From Tomitella fengzijianii (GTDB lineage Bacteria > Actinomycetota > Actinomycetes > Mycobacteriales > Mycobacteriaceae), in the NCBI RefSeq assembly GCF_007559025.1, contig NZ_CP041765.1, positions 3,779,501-3,843,500 of the forward strand: DNA of 64,000 nucleotides, read 5' to 3'. The translations under genes were made by a program, and so were the position numbers. Numbering within the stretch: position 1 is the stretch's first letter; every line of letters begins with the position of its first letter. Shown here piece by piece: positions 42,387 through 50,655 of this stretch. Under the pieces are notes generated by a model. It had not been told where the DNA came from and did no database searches. It saw only the letters and a list, made by a program, of their open reading frames with translations.

Positions 42387-43975
42387 CGCACTTCCATCCG
42401 CTGCGGCGCCACCGCACACGTGAAGGTGCCCGGGCGCTGAAACGCAACCGGCCGGCTGGCGGCGCCATGCACAAGGGCCGCGGTGCGGGCGTCGCCCTGT
42501 GGGTCGTCTGTCTGATGCTCCTCGTCGCCCCGTTCCCGATCGCCTTCCACTTCTACCACCGCGACGTGCTGCCGCCGCGCCTCGGCACACCGGCCGCGGA
42601 CACCGTCGGTATCGACCTCGCCGGCAACGGCTTCCCCGCGGGCAGCGGCGCGGCGCCCATCGTGCTCGCCTACCACGACATCGGGACGGACTCGTCGTCG
42701 AAGTACACGATCGCCCCGGAGGAGTTCGAGGCGCAGATGTCCGCACTGGACGCCGCCGGCTACCGCTCGATCACCGCCGACCAGTTCCTGAGCTACATCG
42801 ACGGCGCGAACGTGCCCCCGCACAGCGTGCTCATCACCTTCGACGACGGCACCAGCGGCCTGTGGACCTACGCCGACAAGATCCTCGAACGCCACCGGTT
42901 CACCGCGGTGTCGTTCCTCATCACCAGGCTGGTCGGAACGAACCAGCCCTACTACCTCACCTGGCGACAGATCGCGGCCATGCAGGATTCGGGGCGCTGG
43001 GACTTCGGATCCCACACCCAGGACCTGCATCACCGGGTCCGTTCCACCCCGGCGGGGGTGCCGGGTGCCGCACTGACGCAACGCAAGTGGCTTCCCGAGG
43101 CGGGAAGGACCGAGACCCATGCGGAGTTCATCGCACGCATCCGCGCCGACCTCGCCGGTTCGATCGACGACCTCACCGCGCACGGGCTGCCGCGCCCGGC
43201 GTTGTTCGCCTACCCGTTTTCCGAGAACGAAACCGGCGACGGCGACGGAACCTCCCAAGACGCGTCGACGGTGGTCCACTCGCTTTTCCCGGTGACTTTC
43301 GTCAACAACGCGCCGATGCTCACCACCAGCCGACGGCAGTCGCGCAACGGCGTCGTCAACCGCATCGAACTGACCGACACCGACACCCCGCAGTCCCTCC
43401 TCGACCGGCTGGCGAGGACGACCACCATTCCGATCACCGACGATATCGACCTGGCGAACGCCGCACGCTGGACCGACGAGGCGGGAAACATCGCGGACAT
43501 CACCGTGGACGGACGCACGGTCCGCCTCGCCGCACCGTCCGCGACCTACGCGCGCGCGGCCTTCGCACCACGCAAGACGGCGGACTGGGTCGAATACACG
43601 ATCTCGGCCACGATCGCCGGGCTCGATCCCGACGCCAACCCCACCGACACCATCGCCGTACGGACCGGCTCGCCCGAGCAGATCCTCGTCCGCGTCTCCC
43701 GGAACTTCGTCACGATCAGCCGTGGCGCGTTCTCGGCCACCGAACCGCTCTTCGAATCCCGTCTCGCCGCATCGGATCGCCACCGCGTGGACGTGCACGT
43801 CGGTGACCGGTCGACGGACATCACGATCGATGGCACGCCACTGTTCTCGCAGCTGGTCTCGGGCCCGACGGAGGCCGCCACGGGCGGATTCACCTTCGCC
43901 GGCGACCGTCGATCCACGGCGGACCCGTTCGCCCCGTTCACGGGAGTCGCCGTACTGCCCGACGCGGTGTCATGA
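42383..43975 (+). CDS. membrane-anchored polysaccharide deacetylase (PgaB/NodB-like) with C-terminal domain
   Basis: A 530-residue protein. Residues ~38-57 are an N-terminal TM anchor. The CE4 deacetylase domain (residues ~90-330) has IVLAYHDIG, VLITFDDG (metal Asp) and FGSHTQDLHH (His ligands), and LFAYPFSEN in place of the usual PYG strand. The layout resembles PgaB-type enzymes that deacetylate nascent poly-N-acetylhexosamine. The C-terminal 170 residues are beta-rich (ARWTDEAGNIADITVDG, WVEYTISATIAG) and look like a carbohydrate-binding jelly roll. It is coupled by ATGA on both sides. Confidence 0.84.
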   Translation: MTHFHPLRRHRTREGARALKRNRPAGGAMHKGRGAGVALWVVCLMLLVAPFPIAFHFYHRDVLPPRLGTPAADTVGIDLAGNGFPAGSGAAPIVLAYHDIGTDSSSKYTIAPEEFEAQMSALDAAGYRSITADQFLSYIDGANVPPHSVLITFDDGTSGLWTYADKILERHRFTAVSFLITRLVGTNQPYYLTWRQIAAMQDSGRWDFGSHTQDLHHRVRSTPAGVPGAALTQRKWLPEAGRTETHAEFIARIRADLAGSIDDLTAHGLPRPALFAYPFSENETGDGDGTSQDASTVVHSLFPVTFVNNAPMLTTSRRQSRNGVVNRIELTDTDTPQSLLDRLARTTTIPITDDIDLANAARWTDEAGNIADITVDGRTVRLAAPSATYARAAFAPRKTADWVEYTISATIAGLDPDANPTDTIAVRTGSPEQILVRVSRNFVTISRGAFSATEPLFESRLAASDRHRVDVHVGDRSTDITIDGTPLFSQLVSGPTEAATGGFTFAGDRRSTADPFAPFTGVAVLPDAVS

Positions 43976-44748
43976 GCATGCGGGCCGGACTCGCGGCATG
44001 CGGCGCGGCACTCGTCCTGGTCGCCTGCGCGTCCACGGCGGTGCACGCGCTGCGCGGGCCCGAGCCGGACGCGTTCCATCCGGAGTTCGCCCAGCAGTCG
44101 GCCCTGGTCACCAACGAGTTCGCCCACCGGCACCCTGCCGGGGACGGGGCCGTGCTGTCCCCGGACTGGATCGTGACCAGCGGCTCCCTGTTCGCCCGCG
44201 ATAGCGCGGGCTGGACCGGGGTGCCGGACGGCGCCGACCCGGACGCACAGTCCGGCAACGGCACCGGCTCGGCCGTCTTCCGCGCTGTGAGCCGGCGTGC
44301 GGACCTCGGCGACACCAGGGTGGACTTCGACCTGCGGGTGCTCGGATTCGTCACGACTCCGCGCACCCCCGCGCAGGATTGGGATGGCGTCCACGTCTTC
44401 CTGCGCTACCAGAGCGACGCTGAGTTGTACGCCGTCAGCGTCATCCGCCGCGACGGCACGCTGGCGATCAAGAAGAAGACGCCGGGCGGGCCGATAAACG
44501 GGGGCGCCTACACGACCCTGGCAGAAGGCCAGTCACCCTCACTCGCCGGTACCGCCGTGCACGTCACCGCCACGGTGCGCACCATGTCCGACGGCTCCGT
44601 CGTGCTCAGCGCAGCGCTCGACGGCGCGACGGTGCTCCGGGCGACGGACACGGGCCAAGGCGGCCCGCCGATCCACAAGGCGGGGCGCGTCGGGTTGCGC
44701 GGAGACAACTGCGAGTTCGCCTTCCGCGGCTTCCGCGCGCAGCACTAG
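43972..44748 (+). CDS. secreted/lipoprotein with concanavalin-like (DUF1080-type) fold
   Basis: A 258-residue exported protein. The N-terminus has a hydrophobic segment LAACGAALVLVACASTAVHAL, which could be a lipobox (LVAC) or TM anchor. The rest is beta-rich: VDFDLRVLGFVTTPRTPAQDWDG, VHVFLRYQSDAELYAVSVIRRDG and AGRVGLRGDNCEFAFRGFRA, the pattern of LamG/DUF1080 jelly-roll domains that bind or cleave glycans. As last gene of the operon it may bind or process the exported polymer. Its TAG shares CTAG with the stop of the convergent transporter gene. Confidence 0.7.
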   Translation: MSMRAGLAACGAALVLVACASTAVHALRGPEPDAFHPEFAQQSALVTNEFAHRHPAGDGAVLSPDWIVTSGSLFARDSAGWTGVPDGADPDAQSGNGTGSAVFRAVSRRADLGDTRVDFDLRVLGFVTTPRTPAQDWDGVHVFLRYQSDAELYAVSVIRRDGTLAIKKKTPGGPINGGAYTTLAEGQSPSLAGTAVHVTATVRTMSDGSVVLSAALDGATVLRATDTGQGGPPIHKAGRVGLRGDNCEFAFRGFRAQH

Positions 44749-45761
44749 CCGCCCTCGTCCGGCCCACTGCCGGGTCCGCCGTCCACGTCGCCTGCCGGGC
44801 CGCTTCGGCACGGCATCAGCCGCGGCACCAGCCGGACGAGAATGACCATCACGACCAGTTCGACCAGCGTCTGGGTCACCACCGCGAGCGGGGCGAGATC
44901 AAACGCCGGAGGCAAGGCGAGCACCAGCGGCAGTACCACCAGCGAGTTACGGGTGACTCCACTGAACACCACCGCCCGCCCGGCGGGGACGTCGAGACGC
45001 GCCACCCGCGACGCGAAAACCCCCACCGCCACCATCACGCCGGCGAACAGCACGTAAACGGGAACGACGAGCAGCAGCGCGCCGAGCCGGGCGCGCACCC
45101 CGTCGATCTGCGAAGCGACGACCACGGCAAGCGTGAACATCATCAGCGGCACCATCGCCCCCGTCGCGGCGCGCTGTAGCGCCGCGCCCGGGCGCGTCCG
45201 GCCGGCCGCCTGCGTGAGCCCGGCGGCCGCCAACGGCACGACGATGAGCAGGAGGAACGCCTCCACGAACGGCGCCACGTCCACCGAATCCACGAACCCC
45301 GACCCCAGGAACAGGCGCAAGTAGACGGGCAGCAGCACCATCTGCGCGAGCATCAGCAGCGGGGCGGTGGCCAGCAGCCGGCCAGTGGAGCCGCCGGCGA
45401 TCCCGGTGAAGACGATGACGTAGTCCACGCACGGCGTCAGCAGCACGAACAGGACCCCGGCCAGCAGCGCGTCATCGTGCGCGACGATCCGCGACACCGC
45501 CAGGACCACCGCCGGGACGGCAAGGAAGTTCGTCGCGAGCACCGTCGTCAGGAACCGCCAGTCACGGAGCGCCGGAACGATCTTCGCAAACGGAACACCG
45601 AGGAAGGTGACGTAGAGCAGCAGGCCCAGGACCGGCTGGATCGCGGATTCGGCGGGGCCCGAAACGGCCGGTGCCGCCAGTCCGACTGCCGCCCCGACCG
45701 CCAGCGCCGCGAGGTAGAGGGGCACCTGGCGCCGCTCCGCCCACTCCGCACCCCGCCGCAT
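44745..45761 (-). CDS. ACR3/bile-acid-symporter-type transporter
   Basis: A 338-residue membrane protein with about ten hydrophobic segments: VPLYLAALAVGAAVGLAAP, VLGLLLYVTFLGVPF, LLTPCVDYVIVFTGIAGGS and VVFSGVTRNSLVVLPLVLALP. The TPCVDYVIVFT segment with a conserved Cys is characteristic of ACR3-type arsenite exporters, though homologues may carry other anions. No ars genes are adjacent. It follows the SMP-30 gene by 22 bases on the same strand and probably shares its transcript. Start 45761 (MRRGAEW) is preferred over a longer reading. Confidence 0.75.
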   Translation of the reverse strand: MRRGAEWAERRQVPLYLAALAVGAAVGLAAPAVSGPAESAIQPVLGLLLYVTFLGVPFAKIVPALRDWRFLTTVLATNFLAVPAVVLAVSRIVAHDDALLAGVLFVLLTPCVDYVIVFTGIAGGSTGRLLATAPLLMLAQMVLLPVYLRLFLGSGFVDSVDVAPFVEAFLLLIVVPLAAAGLTQAAGRTRPGAALQRAATGAMVPLMMFTLAVVVASQIDGVRARLGALLLVVPVYVLFAGVMVAVGVFASRVARLDVPAGRAVVFSGVTRNSLVVLPLVLALPPAFDLAPLAVVTQTLVELVVMVILVRLVPRLMPCRSGPAGDVDGGPGSGPDEGG

Positions 45762-45783
45762 GGCGACGATTGTGCCCGGTGCC

Positions 45784-46668
45784 TCAACCCAGGGTGATGC
45801 GCAGGACCCGTCCCGCACGCTGCGTCGCAGTGACGTCCGGACGCCAATCCGGTGAGGAACACACGAACAGCTCGCCGGCCCCTGCGGCGCCGTCGTCCGG
45901 TCTGCGCAGTGCCACCGCGTACGGGTGGGGGACGGCGAGACGCCGGTCCACGGTGCCGCCGGCGTCGACTCGCAAGATCTCCTGCGTGAACGGGGACGCC
46001 ACCCACACGTTGTCCGCGCCGTCGATCGCGATCCCGTCCGGCATCACGTCGCCGTCGAACTCGCACAGTGTGCGCCGACCGGTCAACACGCCGTCGGCAC
46101 CGATCGAGAAAGCCGTCAGCCGGCCCGGCACGGCACGCGTCTCCGCGACGATCAGCGTGGCCCCGTCGCCGGTGGTGACCATCCCGTTGGCGAACATCAT
46201 GCCGCCGGCCGCGGCCGCCGCCGTTCCGTCGGGGTCCACGCGGATCAGGTCCGCCGGGCGGGGCGGCTCGGGCGGGGCCGAGTCGTCACCGTAGTCGCCC
46301 ACGAACGCGCGGCCGGCCGCGTCGACGCACATGTCGTTGAGCTGCCACGCGGCGAGCTCCGAGAGGTCCGCGTGCACCGCGAGGCGTCCGTCGGGTTCGC
46401 GCCGGTAGACGACGCGGTCGGTGCCCGACAAGATCAGCAGACTCCCGTCGGGCAGGAAGCCCAGTCCGCACGGCGCGGTGTCGAGTTCCGCCATCGCCTC
46501 CGGCGCCGCGCCGGAGGCCGGATCCACGCGCAGCACGCGCCCGGCGTACACGTCGGAGAACCACAGTGCACCGTCGTGCCAGCGCGGAGCCTCCGGAAAG
46601 CGCAGGCCCTCCGCGATCACCTCGAAATCCGGTTGTTCCACGGGCTGCACCACGTCATCGTCACTCAT
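45784..46668 (-). CDS. SMP-30/gluconolactonase-like beta-propeller protein
   Basis: A 294-residue six-bladed propeller. The family segments are GLRFPEAPRWHDGALWFSDV (metal Glu), WQLNDMCVDAAGRAFVGDYG (metal Asn) and MPDGIAIDGADNVWVAS (metal Asp). Members are calcium- or zinc-dependent lactonases. The actual lactone is unknown. Start 46668 (MSDDDVVQPV). It precedes a transporter gene with which it is likely co-transcribed. Confidence 0.83.
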   Translation of the reverse strand: MSDDDVVQPVEQPDFEVIAEGLRFPEAPRWHDGALWFSDVYAGRVLRVDPASGAAPEAMAELDTAPCGLGFLPDGSLLILSGTDRVVYRREPDGRLAVHADLSELAAWQLNDMCVDAAGRAFVGDYGDDSAPPEPPRPADLIRVDPDGTAAAAAGGMMFANGMVTTGDGATLIVAETRAVPGRLTAFSIGADGVLTGRRTLCEFDGDVMPDGIAIDGADNVWVASPFTQEILRVDAGGTVDRRLAVPHPYAVALRRPDDGAAGAGELFVCSSPDWRPDVTATQRAGRVLRITLG

Positions 46669-46942
46669 GGTCACATTCTGCGGCCGCGCGTGCGGCCGTG
46701 TCACCGGTACTTCCCACCGTGCTCGCACTCATGCCAGAAGTCGCTCCCGGAAGGCCAACACCGTCGGCCGGTCGGGCGCCGGCACGATGGCCTTGCGCTC
46801 GTGAGCATCCGCTCCGGGGTGCCCGTCACGGTTGTCGATCCGGATGGTCTCCACGAACTTCACCGACGGCAGCTGGGGCGCACCGTCACCAACGGCCGGC
46901 CAAGCGGTTGTCCAACGCCATCCTGCCGGTAATTGCCACGCG

Positions 46943-47575
46943 CTACAGAGCTGGGCGGTTCGCTCCACAGCCGATCCGCTCCCCGCCCCCGGCAGGGAAG
47001 AGCCGCTCCACCGCGGCGACGATGGCCGCGCGCCGGTCCGCAAAGAACTCCTCCCGCGCACGGCCGTCGAGCGACAACGAGCGCGGGCCGTCGGACCAGG
47101 CCGTCGCCAGCTGGTTGACGAACACGAGGATGTCGAGCGGATCCCACGACGGGTCGAGCAGCCCGTCCTCCTGCGCACGGCGCAGTATCGCCGTCTTGCG
47201 CCGGGCCGTCTCCGCGACGGCGTCGTCCCCGGCCGGACCCTCGAGCGCTCCCCACTGCATCAACCGACGATTGTCGGGGTTCGCCACGAAGTAGTCGTGC
47301 ACCCGCCCCGCATATCCCGGCAGATCGGCAGGGTCCAGCTGCGTCGCCTCGGCCACCGCGTCGAGTTGGCGGCGGGCGACGAACCGGTAGAGCTCGTCCT
47401 TGCCGCGGAAGTACGCGTACACGCGCTCCTTGCTGGTGCGGGCGGACCGTGCGATCCGGTCGATCCGCGCGCCTGCGATCCCGTGCCGCGCGAACTCGGC
47501 CGTCGCCGCCGCGATGATGCGGTCACGAGTCGAGTCTGCGGATTCGATGGGATCGGCAGTCGACGGGTCCGGCAT
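46943..47575 (-). CDS. TetR-family regulator, probably of the aldo/keto reductase gene
   Basis: A 210-residue TetR protein. The HTH lies at residues ~17-62 (RDRIIAAATAEFARHGIAGARIDRIARSARTSKERVYAYFRGKDELY) and an all-helical ligand domain follows. It is divergent from the aldo/keto reductase gene; the palindrome AACCGATCGGTT in the 103-base gap is its likely operator, so it should repress both genes until a ligand binds. Confidence 0.87.
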   Translation of the reverse strand: MPDPSTADPIESADSTRDRIIAAATAEFARHGIAGARIDRIARSARTSKERVYAYFRGKDELYRFVARRQLDAVAEATQLDPADLPGYAGRVHDYFVANPDNRRLMQWGALEGPAGDDAVAETARRKTAILRRAQEDGLLDPSWDPLDILVFVNQLATAWSDGPRSLSLDGRAREEFFADRRAAIVAAVERLFPAGGGERIGCGANRPAL

Positions 47576-47595
47576 CCGACCAGCCTAGCAAGCCG

Positions 47596-47636
47596 AACCG
47601 ATCGGTTTGACGCGGCGCCCGGTCACGGCATAGCGT
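47596..47636 (+). promoter_or_regulatory. TetR operator overlapping the aldo/keto reductase promoter
   Basis: AACCGATCGGTT (47596-47607) is a perfect 12-bp palindrome. Its right end overlaps TTGACG (47607-47612), which with TAGCGT at 47631-47636 (18-bp spacing) forms a promoter towards the reductase gene. A related half TTCGGTTTG recurs near 47648-47656. The divergent TetR protein at 46943-47575 is the obvious candidate to bind it. Confidence 0.65.
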
Positions 47637-47678
47637 CACACCATACTGTTCGGTTTGGCACGCGAAAGGGGTCGCACC

Positions 47679-48632
47679 ATGCAGCAGCGGACGTTGGGGA
47701 CGCAAGGGCTCGCCGTCTCTGCGGTGGGTTACGGATCGATGGGAACCGCCGTGGGGTACGGACCCACAGATGACGCCGAGTCGATCGCCGCGATCCGCCA
47801 CGCGCACGACCTGGGCGTGACCTTGTTCGACACCGCCGAGATGTACGGCTGGGGCGGAGGGGAGAAGCTGCTGGGCCGTGCGGTGGCCCCGTTCCGCGAG
47901 GAGGTCATGATCGCCACCAAGTTCGGGCTGACGCGGGAGTTCGGCACCGACTCGCGGCCCGAGCACATCCGCGCGGTGGTCGAGGCGAGCCTGCGCAACC
48001 TCGACGTGGACTGCGTCGACGTGCTCTACCAGCACCGGGTGGATCCGGCCGTGCCCATCGAGGACGTCGTCGGCACCATGGCGGAGTTCGTCGAGGCCGG
48101 CACGGTGAGGTATCTCGGCCTCTCGGAGGCACCACCCGAGACCATTCGCAAAGCCCATGCGGTGCACCCGATCTCCGTGCTCCAGACCGAGTACTCCATC
48201 TTCGCGCCGGACGCCGCACCGCTGTTCCCGCTGCTCGAGGAGCTCGGCATCGGATTCGTCGCGTACTCGCCGCTGGCGCGCGGATTCCTCACCGGGACAG
48301 CGAAACCCGCCGGAGAGTACGGGCCAGCAGACTTCCGTCGCCGCATGCCTTGGTGGGCCGCGGACAATTTCGACGCCAACGCACTCCTCGTCGCGCAATT
48401 CGCCGCGATCGCCGACGCCAAGGGGGTCACCCTCCCGCAGCTGGCGCTCGCGTGGGCGCTCGCGGCGCGCGACTACGTCGTCCCCATCCCCGGTTCCCGC
48501 AACACAGACCGTGTCGCCGCCAACATCGCGGCCGCCGACGTCGCCCTCACCCCCGACGAGCTGGCCCGCGTGGCCGCCATCGCACCGGACGGGGGCCGTG
48601 GCGGGCGCGGCACGCCGTCACCCTGGCTGTAG
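47679..48632 (+). CDS. aldo/keto reductase
   Basis: A 317-residue NADPH-dependent oxidoreductase with the (beta/alpha)8 fold. The catalytic Asp-Tyr-Lys are in TLFDTAEMYGWG and IATKFGLT, the His in LYQHRVDPAVPIED, and the cofactor end in VVPIPGSRNTDRVAANIAA. The start at 47679 (MQQRTLGTQGLAVSAVGYG) matches the family; a longer reading lacks a ribosome site. It reduces an aldehyde or ketone, and TetR control suggests induction by a reactive or toxic compound. Confidence 0.87.
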   Translation: MQQRTLGTQGLAVSAVGYGSMGTAVGYGPTDDAESIAAIRHAHDLGVTLFDTAEMYGWGGGEKLLGRAVAPFREEVMIATKFGLTREFGTDSRPEHIRAVVEASLRNLDVDCVDVLYQHRVDPAVPIEDVVGTMAEFVEAGTVRYLGLSEAPPETIRKAHAVHPISVLQTEYSIFAPDAAPLFPLLEELGIGFVAYSPLARGFLTGTAKPAGEYGPADFRRRMPWWAADNFDANALLVAQFAAIADAKGVTLPQLALAWALAARDYVVPIPGSRNTDRVAANIAAADVALTPDELARVAAIAPDGGRGGRGTPSPWL

Positions 48633-48650
48633 AGGGCCCGCTGTGGGCGC

Positions 48651-49217
48651 TCAGCCTTGCTGCGCCGCATCGTCCTTCGCCGCCTGGGTCTGTTCGAAAA
48701 GAGAGATGTACTCCTCGAGCAGGTCGGCGAGCATCAGCCGACGGCCGGGTTCCATCGGCGCGAGTGCCTCCCGCATGACCATGCGGCGTTCGTCGGCCAC
48801 GTACGTCGCGGCGTCGCGGCCCTCGGCGGTGCACCGGACCACCACATAACGCCGGTTGGCCGGATCGGTGAACCGCTCCACCAGCCCCGCCTCGACCAGC
48901 GGGTTGGTGGCACGGGTGACGGTCGAGGGGTCGAGTCGAAGCTGGGCCGCCAGCTGGTGCATACGCACCTCACCCTCGTATGCGACCACCTCCAGCGCGT
49001 CCACCTGGGCAAGGCTGAGCTCGCGACCCCCGACGGTGTAAAGCTTGGTCTGAATGCGCTCGCGGCGGCTCGAGCGGAGGAAGCGCCGGGTCGCATCGAT
49101 GAGCCGGTCGCCGAGTTGATCGAACGCGGCCCGGGACTCCGCTTCCGTCCATTCGGCTGCCGAGTCGGCGTCCCGATCCCCGTGGATTGTGCGACTTTCT
49201 CGAGCGGGCACTCTCAT
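48651..49217 (-). CDS. MarR-family regulator
   Basis: A 188-residue MarR protein with a 45-residue acidic N-terminal extension. The winged helix is LSLAQVDALEVVAYEGEVRMHQLAAQLRLDPSTVTRATNPLVEAGLVERF, and the wing reads TDPANRRYVVVRCT. The C-terminal helix LLEEYISLFEQTQAA forms the dimer interface. It is convergent with the aldo/keto reductase gene; its targets are not evident. The upstream region has AT-rich partial dyads such as TCATGATTGATCGATAC near 49280. Confidence 0.83.
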   Translation of the reverse strand: MRVPARESRTIHGDRDADSAAEWTEAESRAAFDQLGDRLIDATRRFLRSSRRERIQTKLYTVGGRELSLAQVDALEVVAYEGEVRMHQLAAQLRLDPSTVTRATNPLVEAGLVERFTDPANRRYVVVRCTAEGRDAATYVADERRMVMREALAPMEPGRRLMLADLLEEYISLFEQTQAAKDDAAQQG

Positions 49218-49447
49218 CTCTCCCTCTGCCGTCGTGTCCGCGTCGTGCGTCGGCGCCGGATCGGGTCACAATCCTACATCATGATTGATCGATACAAGAA
49301 TTGCGCACGCAACCCTTCCAGCGGCAACCGCCCCGGCGCGCGGGTCGTCGATGTCGGGGTGGTGGGGGGAGCGAGCTGATCGATCGGCACCGGGCGGACG
49401 GCCCTCCGCGCCGCGAGCAGACCGTCATGCGACGGTGCGCCCGGTGA

Positions 49448-50467
49448 TCAGTCGCGTGGCCGCGCGGCGTACATGAGCACCTTCAGCAGGTCGATGACCT
49501 CGTCACGCAGATCATCGTCGTCGCGGTCGCCGAGCCCGGCGAGCGTAGTCAGATAGGGGCCGTAAAAGTCCCAGCCGAGAGACACCAGAGCGATCAACGA
49601 CGCCAGGAGCCGGGGATCGAAGTCGTGGCGCACGCCCGGCGGACGCGGATCGTCCCACAGGTCTTCGATGTGCTTCCGGTATCCGAACGCCTCGATGCCG
49701 TCGCCGAACAGTCGCTCGGGCTTCGCGCCGTCGAAGATGGCCCAGGTGAGCATGCGGCCGAACTGGCCCGAATCGGCGGCGAACGACAGATCGAGCGCCT
49801 CGTACGGCCCCTCCATGCCGGTGATGCGCTCGCCGCCGTAGTTGACGAACAGCGTCATCACGCTGACCAGCAAGTTCTCTTTGGTGCGGTAGAAGCGGTA
49901 GATCAGGCTGTACGGCACATCGGCCGCCGCGGCTACCTCCCGCAGCGAAACCTTGGCCGGCCCGCGCCGTGCGAACAGCTCGGCCGCCGCCCTGAGGATT
50001 GCGTTGCGCGGGTCCACGGCCCCGTCCCGGACCGTCGTGGGCAGCCAGTTGTAGACCCCCTCCGAGCTCTGCACTGCGGACGCCGCGCCGGCCCCATCGC
50101 CGTCATCACCCGGCCGATACCGCCGCGCCAGGTCGAGCGCGGTGTCCTTGCACGCGGGGATGAGGAGCAACTCGGCGGGGGTCGCGTCCATGCCGGCGAC
50201 CCTGAGCGTCGCCCACCGGGCCGTGTCGGCGAGCGGAATGTCGGCGTCGAGCGCCGCGAGCAGTTCCTCCACCTCGGGGTGCACGGACCTGTTCGCCATG
50301 TCGAACTGCCACCGGGGAAAACGCGTCACGCCGCGTTCCAGGTACCCGATCAGCTTACGGCTGTGCACGCGCCGATTGATCGCCTGGCGGCTGATCCCCA
50401 TGAACTCCGCGACCTCGGGGGTGGTCCACTCCGCGCCGCCGTCGGCTCCCGTGACTGGCTTACTCAT
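49448..50467 (-). CDS. TetR regulator fused to an N-terminal antitoxin-like HTH domain
   Basis: A 339-residue protein. Residues ~13-55 form an HTH (EWTTPEVAEFMGISRQAINR, then RFPRWQF as in excisionase/MerR-like readers); residues ~64-117 (HPEVEELLAAL, ARWATLRVAGMDATPAELLL) resemble the toxin-binding half of Xre/MbcA/ParS antitoxins. After a Gly/Asp linker, a TetR domain begins near residue 152 (NAILRAAAELFARRGPAKVS, LREVAAAADVPYSLIYRFYR). Normal TetR proteins are ~200 residues. It lies downstream of the minus catabolic operon and is the best candidate to bind GTAGCCANTGGCTAC. Start 50467 has GAGG upstream. Confidence 0.75.
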   Translation of the reverse strand: MSKPVTGADGGAEWTTPEVAEFMGISRQAINRRVHSRKLIGYLERGVTRFPRWQFDMANRSVHPEVEELLAALDADIPLADTARWATLRVAGMDATPAELLLIPACKDTALDLARRYRPGDDGDGAGAASAVQSSEGVYNWLPTTVRDGAVDPRNAILRAAAELFARRGPAKVSLREVAAAADVPYSLIYRFYRTKENLLVSVMTLFVNYGGERITGMEGPYEALDLSFAADSGQFGRMLTWAIFDGAKPERLFGDGIEAFGYRKHIEDLWDDPRPPGVRHDFDPRLLASLIALVSLGWDFYGPYLTTLAGLGDRDDDDLRDEVIDLLKVLMYAARPRD

Positions 50468-50655
50468 CGTCCTCGGCACCCGCATACCCGGCGCCGCAGC
50501 GGCGTACAGGTACTCTGCTCTGCTCCGGTCATCACCCGGAACGGTCCTCGGCCACCCCGCACAAAGTCACTGCCACATGCTACATCCTGCAATTCGCACT
50601 TCGGCACCGTCGACACCCGGCCGACGGCGCCGAAGTGGGCGGCCGGCAGATCGGC

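Noticed and set aside
49285-49476. Small plus-strand frame between the MarR and TetR-fusion genes
   Set aside because: No ribosome site, composition of random GC-rich DNA, and it overlaps the end of the TetR-fusion gene.
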